A stretch of 64,000 nucleotides of DNA. It comes from Streptomyces collinus Tu 365 (lineage in GTDB: Bacteria > Actinomycetota > Actinomycetes > Streptomycetales > Streptomycetaceae). This document shows positions 59,325 to 64,000 of this stretch, in pieces (the first letter of the stretch is position 1; the number at the start of each line of letters is the position of its first letter). The stretch lies in NCBI RefSeq assembly GCF_000444875.1, contig NC_021985.1, positions 2,861,535 through 2,925,534 of the forward strand, read 5' to 3'. The position numbers were made by a program, and so were the translations under genes. The notes beneath the pieces were generated by a model, which saw only the letters and a list, made by a program, of their open reading frames with translations, did not search any database and had not been told where the DNA came from.

Positions 59325-62300
59325 CGCCCACCGCGCGGACGATCTCCTGGGTCACCGAGCCGCCCCTGTCGTCGCGGGCCGAGGCCCGCAGGGAGACGTG
59401 GGCGGCGTGCCGGGGCACGGTCAGCGTGCCGTGCCAGGCGGCGCCCCGGCCGGCGGTCAGCGGGACGGCCCGCCAGGTCGCGCCGTCGTCGTACGACACC
59501 GCGAGCCGGCCGCCGCCGAGGGTGCCGGTGCCGGCCGCGCCGGCCACGTACCGCGCGCCGAGGGCGACGGGCAGCCGCTGTCCGGCGCGCACCGTCCCGG
59601 CGAGGTCGGTGTCGAGGCGGAAGGCGAGGTTGATCAGCGGCAGGCTGGTCCAGTGGTCCTCCGGGGTGGCCGCCGACCGGAAGGTCCACTCGCTGTGGCC
59701 CTTCGTGGCGGGCTGCCACCTGCCCGCGTCCAGGGCGGTGTCGGTGACCACCTCGTAGGTGTGCTCGTCGGCGGGCGCGTCCCGGACGTAGGCGCCGGAG
59801 CCGGTGCGGCGGTCGACCTGTGTGCCGTCCAGGTAGACGGCGGTGGTCTGGGTCATCCCGCTGCCCTCGCTCCAGACGTCGCCGAAGCCGGTGTGGTCGG
59901 GTCCGGAGTCGCCCCATCCCGGGGTGTTCAACTGGATCTGGTCGCCCGCGCGTTGCTGGCCCCAGCCGAGGCCGGTGCCGAGCCAGGGGTGCCACACGGG
60001 GCGGAACCAGTTCAGCACGGGCCGGGTCCCGCCGTCGTAGCGCACGAGTCCGCTGCGTTCCTCCAGGGCGCCGTCGCGGACGGTGACGGACTCGTGCCAG
60101 CGCTGGCCGGGGCCGGTGGAGACGTAGTCGGTGCGTTCGGCGGGCAGGTCGATCCGTTCCTGGAAGCCGAGCCCGACCGGGAAGGTGTCGGTGATCGAGT
60201 ACCGGAACTCGCCGCCGCTCACCGGCGCGGAGGCGTGGAAGCTCACGTGCACGGCGGCCAGTTGGCGCTTGGTGGGCGCGTAGGTGAGGGACCGGTCCGG
60301 GATCGCCCCGGGGTGGCCCTCGGACAGGTCGTACACGTAGGGCGAGTTGCGGGTGCCGGTCATGTCGGCCCGGCCGGCCGCCCGCAGCCGTGCCGCGTCC
60401 GCCCGGCCGACCGTGGCGATCTGCAGCGGCCGGTCGGCGTTGTCGTCCGTGCCCCACCAGGCCATCAGCCGGCCGGGCGCGTCGTCCGTGACGAACAGCG
60501 CCTTGGCGCCCGCCTCCTGGGCCGCTTCGGCGAGCGCGGCCGGGTCGGCGCCGTCGGCGAGGCGGGCGAGCACCGCCTTGCCGGCGACCTTCGTGAACGG
60601 CCCGTCCCCGACGTCGACCAGCGGCAGCCTGGTCCGTCCTGCCAGGAGCGTCCCGCCCGCCTGCACGGTGGCCTCGCCGATCCCCCGGACCGTCAGCAGC
60701 GGCTCGGCCAGCCGCCACACGGTGCGGTACTCGAAGCTGCCCCGGGTGACCTTCGCGGTGGGCGCGGCGAACACGCTGTCGTAGGTGAGGGGCACCTGGA
60801 CCGCGCCGAACAGGTCGGCGCCGTTCGCCTTGCGGTCGTACTCCATGAGGAGCTGCCGCGTCTCGGTGCGCCGGCCGGCGTCGGCCCTGATCTCCCGCAG
60901 CCGGCGCCCGTCCAGGGTGACCTCCCGGTCCCGGTCGAGGACGGTCTCGGGGGCGGCGAGGAAGCCGAGGCCGAGCGAGTCGGCGCCGTGGCTGCCGCGC
61001 ACGTCCAGGAAGGAGGCCAGGCTGTAGGTGCCGGGCCGCAGCCGCAGCTTCAGGGTGCCGGAGTCGCCGACGTGCGCGGGCCGGGCGTCCTCGCCCTCGG
61101 CGAGCCGCTGCACGGCGAGGTCGGCGGCGGTGGGTGCGCCGTCGCGGTCCCGGACGTGGACGGTGAGCGTGTACCGCTCCTCCTCCTTGACCAGCCCGAA
61201 GGCGGTGTGGGCGAGCGGGGTGCCGTCCGGGCCCGAGGCCACGATCTGCCCGCTGCTCTGTCCGACCGGCGCCTTCGACCCGTCGCCGGTGACGGTGGTG
61301 GACGCGGTGCCGTGCGCGGGCACGGTGAGCGCGGGGTCGGCGAGGGTGGCCAGCCCGTCCGGGCCGCCCTCGACGGCGAGGTCGAGGCGTACGTCGGCGT
61401 CGGACGAGTTGCGGTAGGTGAGGGTCCGGGTGACCGGCCGGTCGGCGTCGTAGGGCCAGCTGTGGAAGCCGAGGTCTGCGCTGCCGGTGGCGGTGATCCG
61501 CGCCCGGACCACGTCGGGCACGCTCACCCGTCCCGCGCCGAGCTGGTAGGCGGACGCGTCGAGCCGCTTCGAGGTGGACATCAGCGCGTCCTTCAACTGC
61601 GCGCCCGTCCAGTCGGGATGGGCCTGGGCGAGCAGGGCCGCCACCCCGGCCACGTGCGGGGTCGCCATGGACGTGCCGCTCATGGAGGTGTAGTAGCCGC
61701 TGCCCTCGACGAGCTGGGAGCGGGCGGCGAGGATGTCGACGCCGGGTGCGGACACGTCCGGCTTCAGGGCGTTGTCGCCGTAGCGGGGGCCCGCGCTGGT
61801 GAAGTAGGCCGCCTGGTCGGCGGAGTCGACGGCGCCGACGGTGAGGGCGGCGTCGGCGGCGCCGGGCGAGCCGATGGAGGACGGGGCGCCGGTGTTGCCC
61901 GCGGCGACCACGAAGAGGGCGCCGGTCTCCTTGGAGAGGTCGTTCACGGCCTGGGCCATCGGGTCGGTGCCGTCGCTCGGCTCGGTCGAGCCCAGGCTCA
62001 TGGAGATCACCCGCGCGTGCACGTCCCGGGCCGCCCACTCCATGCCCGCGATGATCTGCGACTCGCTGCCCGAGCCCTGGTCGCCGAGCACCTTGCCGAC
62101 CGCGAGGGTGGCGCCGGGCGCGACCCCCTGCTCGGTGCCGCCGGACGCGGCGCCGCTGCCGCCGACGGTGGAGGTGACGTGCGTGCCGTGCCCGTTGCGG
62201 TCGGCGACCTCCTCGCCGTCGACGAAGCTCCTGGTGGTGCCGACCCGGTCCGCGAGGTCGGGGTGGCTCAGGTCGACGCCGGTGTCGAGGACGGCGACGG

Positions 62301-62943
62301 TGACGCCCTTGCCGGTCAGCCCGGCGTCCCAAGCGGCCCGCGTGCCGATCTGGGCGTTGCTCTGCGCCATGTCGGCCTCGACCCGCCCGTCGAGCCAGAC
62401 CTTGCCGACGCTCCGGCCGTGCGTGAAGGACCGCCAGAAGGCGCGCTCCCGGTGCGCCGTCACGGCGGCGCCGCGCAGACTCGGCAGCGACCGGGTGCGC
62501 TCCGTCCCGGCCGGGGTGGTCACGCGCGCGCCCTTGCCGTAGGTCACGATCAGCGGCAGCGCGCCGGACCGGGCGTCCGTCAGCCCCTGCCGGATCAGCC
62601 CGCTCACGTCGAACAGCCGCCGGTCCAGGGTGCCGGCCCGCAGGTACGGCAGCGCCTCGTCCGGTACGACGGTGATGTCGCCGTCGCTCGTCTGCGTGCG
62701 CACCGCCCCGGTGGCCCCGGCGGGCCGCCGCACGGTGACGGTCCGTCTGCCGTGCCCGAGGTCGGTCACGCTGACCTTGTCGCCGGTGACGAGGGTGACG
62801 GTGGTGGGGGTCGCGGTGCCGGGGTCGTGCCGTTGCGCGGTGACGGTCGTCCGCGCGGCCGCGGGTGCCGCCGGTGTCAGGGCCGCGACGACCAGCCCTG
62901 CCGACAGCAGGACCGCACCGCGTCCGACTGGTCCTCTCCTCAT
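59317..62943 (-). CDS. Large secreted subtilase (S8 serine protease)
   Basis: A 1208-residue exported protease. Signal peptide at residues 1-32 (VLLSAGLVVAALTPAAPAAA), a pro-region of about 170 residues with VTLVTGDKVSV, then the S8 domain: Asp near 220 (AVLDTGVDLSHPD), His near 252 (NGHGTHVTSTVGG), and Ser near 425 (GTSMATPHVAG), with the oxyanion Asn in FVVAAGNTG. After it come about 700 residues of beta-rich domains, including a PA-like region and jelly-roll modules, as in Streptomyces secreted subtilases. ATG 62943 with GATGAGG upstream. It is divergent from the Trypco1-type gene, and its 3' end overlaps the carboxyltransferase gene. Confidence 0.94.
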   Translation of the reverse strand: MRRGPVGRGAVLLSAGLVVAALTPAAPAAARTTVTAQRHDPGTATPTTVTLVTGDKVSVTDLGHGRRTVTVRRPAGATGAVRTQTSDGDITVVPDEALPYLRAGTLDRRLFDVSGLIRQGLTDARSGALPLIVTYGKGARVTTPAGTERTRSLPSLRGAAVTAHRERAFWRSFTHGRSVGKVWLDGRVEADMAQSNAQIGTRAAWDAGLTGKGVTVAVLDTGVDLSHPDLADRVGTTRSFVDGEEVADRNGHGTHVTSTVGGSGAASGGTEQGVAPGATLAVGKVLGDQGSGSESQIIAGMEWAARDVHARVISMSLGSTEPSDGTDPMAQAVNDLSKETGALFVVAAGNTGAPSSIGSPGAADAALTVGAVDSADQAAYFTSAGPRYGDNALKPDVSAPGVDILAARSQLVEGSGYYTSMSGTSMATPHVAGVAALLAQAHPDWTGAQLKDALMSTSKRLDASAYQLGAGRVSVPDVVRARITATGSADLGFHSWPYDADRPVTRTLTYRNSSDADVRLDLAVEGGPDGLATLADPALTVPAHGTASTTVTGDGSKAPVGQSSGQIVASGPDGTPLAHTAFGLVKEEERYTLTVHVRDRDGAPTAADLAVQRLAEGEDARPAHVGDSGTLKLRLRPGTYSLASFLDVRGSHGADSLGLGFLAAPETVLDRDREVTLDGRRLREIRADAGRRTETRQLLMEYDRKANGADLFGAVQVPLTYDSVFAAPTAKVTRGSFEYRTVWRLAEPLLTVRGIGEATVQAGGTLLAGRTRLPLVDVGDGPFTKVAGKAVLARLADGADPAALAEAAQEAGAKALFVTDDAPGRLMAWWGTDDNADRPLQIATVGRADAARLRAAGRADMTGTRNSPYVYDLSEGHPGAIPDRSLTYAPTKRQLAAVHVSFHASAPVSGGEFRYSITDTFPVGLGFQERIDLPAERTDYVSTGPGQRWHESVTVRDGALEERSGLVRYDGGTRPVLNWFRPVWHPWLGTGLGWGQQRAGDQIQLNTPGWGDSGPDHTGFGDVWSEGSGMTQTTAVYLDGTQVDRRTGSGAYVRDAPADEHTYEVVTDTALDAGRWQPATKGHSEWTFRSAATPEDHWTSLPLINLAFRLDTDLAGTVRAGQRLPVALGARYVAGAAGTGTLGGGRLAVSYDDGATWRAVPLTAGRGAAWHGTLTVPRHAAHVSLRASARDDRGGSVTQEIVRAVGVR

Positions 62944-63170
62944 GCACGCCTCATCTCGTCCGGGGGTGTCCGTCCTGGTGCGCGGAGTGCTGGGACGAGT
63001 CTCATGTGCCTTGTGTCGCAGGGCTGTTGACCGTACATGGCGGGAAGGCGCCCTGGCGGATTCCCGCCGGCACCGCGCCCCCGCCCGGCCGGAACCGCGG
63101 ACAGCCGCACCGGCCGTCCGCCACAATGGAGCCGGTAGTGGATCAAGGACACGGGGGGGCGTACGACGCC

Positions 63171-63518
63171 ATGAACAGGCTGATGGAGTTCACCACCGAC
63201 GACGGCGCCGTCGTGATGGTGGAGGAGACGGACCCCACCGGCGGGACGCGGCTCGTCTCCCGCGGCGAGGGCGGCCCGGCGGCGCAGACCGCCCGCACCT
63301 TCGAGGGTGCCCTGGACGGGGTGCGCGCGGCCGCCCACTCGGCGCTGCGCGTCTTCCGGGACGGCACCCTGCGCCCCGACGCGGTGGAACTGGAGTTCGG
63401 CGTGAAGCTGAGCGCGGAGGCGGGCGCGGTCATCGCCAAGGGGGCGGCGGAGGGACAGCTCGTCGTCCGGCTGAGCTGGAAGTCCGCGACCGAACCGGCC
63501 CCGGCGACGGGCGACTGA
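63171..63518 (+). CDS. CU044_2847 / trypsin-co-occurring domain 1 (Trypco1) protein
   Basis: A 115-residue protein. It begins MNRLMEFTTDDGAVVMVEETD and ends VELEFGVKLSAEAGAVIAKGAAEGQLVVRLSWK, the beta-rich pattern of the CU044_2847 family, also called trypsin-co-occurring domain 1. Such domains accompany proteases in bacterial conflict-type gene sets. Here it is divergent from a large subtilase. Start is uncertain: ATG 63171 is chosen with a G-run about 11 bases upstream. GTG 63138 (ten bases after CACAAT) would fit a leaderless message and add 11 residues, and ATG 63183 is the family-like minimum. Confidence 0.8.
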   Translation: MNRLMEFTTDDGAVVMVEETDPTGGTRLVSRGEGGPAAQTARTFEGALDGVRAAAHSALRVFRDGTLRPDAVELEFGVKLSAEAGAVIAKGAAEGQLVVRLSWKSATEPAPATGD

Positions 63519-63773
63519 CGGACGGACCACCGACGGGCGGACCACCGCGGCCCGGCCCGCGGCCGGCGCGGCCCTCCGTGCCCGGCCGACAGCCCGGCGG
63601 GCCCTCCGGCGGCGCGACACACCGTACGCGCCGCCCGAACCCCCCGTTCGGCGGCACCCCGCCCGGCCCCCTCCAGAAGGCGCACGCCCTTCACCCGGCA
63701 GCAGGATCGAGAGGAGGAAGAGGCCCGCCAACCGGTCGGCCGCCCAAGGCCTGCGCACTCGGGAGGATCCGCC

Positions 63774-64000
63774 GTGACCGTCAGTCTGGAGCAGCTGCGC
63801 CGCTGCCACTTCGCCGTCGACCTGGGCGCGGCCCGCACCCGGGTGTACGTGAAGGGCTCCGGTCTCGTCGTGGACCAGCCCTCGGTCGCGGCCATGAACA
63901 CCCGTAACGGCGCGCTCATCGCGGTCGGCGAGTTCGCGGAGCAGATGACGGGGCGCACGCCCGACTACATCAGGGTGGTGCGGCCGGTCGCGGGCGGCAC
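63774..64000 (+). CDS. MreB/Mbl-like actin-family protein, 5' end
   Basis: The first 75 codons of a gene that continues past the right edge. It begins MTVSLEQLRRCHFAVDLGAARTRVYVKGSGLVVDQPSVAAMN, which is the phosphate-1 strand and loop of the actin/HSP70 ATPase fold in MreB-family proteins (DLGxxxTRVY). DLG is intact. GEFAEQMTGRTPDYIRVVRPV matches the next conserved block. Streptomyces have MreB and an Mbl-like homolog that act in spore-wall formation; this locus is recalled as the mbl-like one. GTG 63774 follows GGGAGGA with eight bases between. Confidence 0.9.
   Translation, partial: MTVSLEQLRRCHFAVDLGAARTRVYVKGSGLVVDQPSVAAMNTRNGALIAVGEFAEQMTGRTPDYIRVVRPVAGG

Noticed and set aside
59398..63030. 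A 1210-codon open frame on the forward strand opposite the subtilase gene
   Set aside because: It is a GC-driven antisense shadow: composition is Gly/Val/Arg-rich with no motif, while the reverse strand holds a complete subtilase with signal peptide and catalytic triad.

Overview
The window is a stretch of Streptomyces chromosome. It is uniformly high in GC, uses GTG and TTG starts, and has many promoters placed so close to the start codon that the mRNAs should be leaderless. The gene order (terD pair, aceE, the fasR-fabD-fabH-acpP-fabF cluster, an SCO2400-family protein, matB, an mbl-like gene) matches, from memory, the core-chromosome interval around SCO2366 to SCO2451 of S. coelicolor. Several proteins differ from the S. 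coelicolor versions I recall, so this is a related species. I see no tRNA, rRNA, CRISPR array, insertion sequence or prophage.

Layout. 1-3.1 kb: tellurite/stress block (DUF475 membrane protein, two TerD proteins, an AhpE/BCP-like peroxiredoxin, a DUF3052 protein). 3.5-6.3 kb: homodimeric pyruvate dehydrogenase E1 (aceE). 6.4-15 kb: small housekeeping and regulatory genes (K+ channel, MFS exporter with divergent TetR, hydrolase, MerR, GNAT, serine hydrolase, pirin). 15-20 kb: type II fatty-acid synthase genes with their activator FasR and a clear dyad in front of fabD. 20-32 kb: secreted and carbohydrate enzymes (SGNH lipoprotein, aldose epimerase, GH3 beta-glucosidase, a secreted pyroglutamyl-peptidase-like protein) and redox genes (MarR/oxidoreductase, Ohr).

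32.6-41.1 kb is a sugar and sugar-acid operon: enolase-superfamily dehydratase, zinc alcohol dehydrogenase, U32-like barrel protein, a ChvE-MmsA-MmsB type importer and a Tat-exported aldose epimerase. The ATPase gene mmsA carries a one-base deletion that splits it into two frames. An IclR regulator and SMP-30 lactonase 10-19 kb downstream (51-52 kb) appear to share one operator motif with this operon, suggesting a lactone to aldonate to keto-deoxy-aldonate regulon. A GH35 beta-galactosidase lies between them.

47.5-50.8 kb: a tightly overlapping trio of a HELWH metallopeptidase-like protein, a MAB_1171c-type membrane protein and a FAD oxidoreductase. This is the best candidate for an undescribed system. 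52.5-59.3 kb: SDR, ATP-grasp enzyme, a MerR-PP2C fusion protein, then matB and a fused carboxyltransferase in an acyl-CoA supply operon. 59.3-64 kb: a large secreted subtilase facing a trypsin-co-occurring-domain protein, and the 5' end of an MreB/Mbl-like gene.
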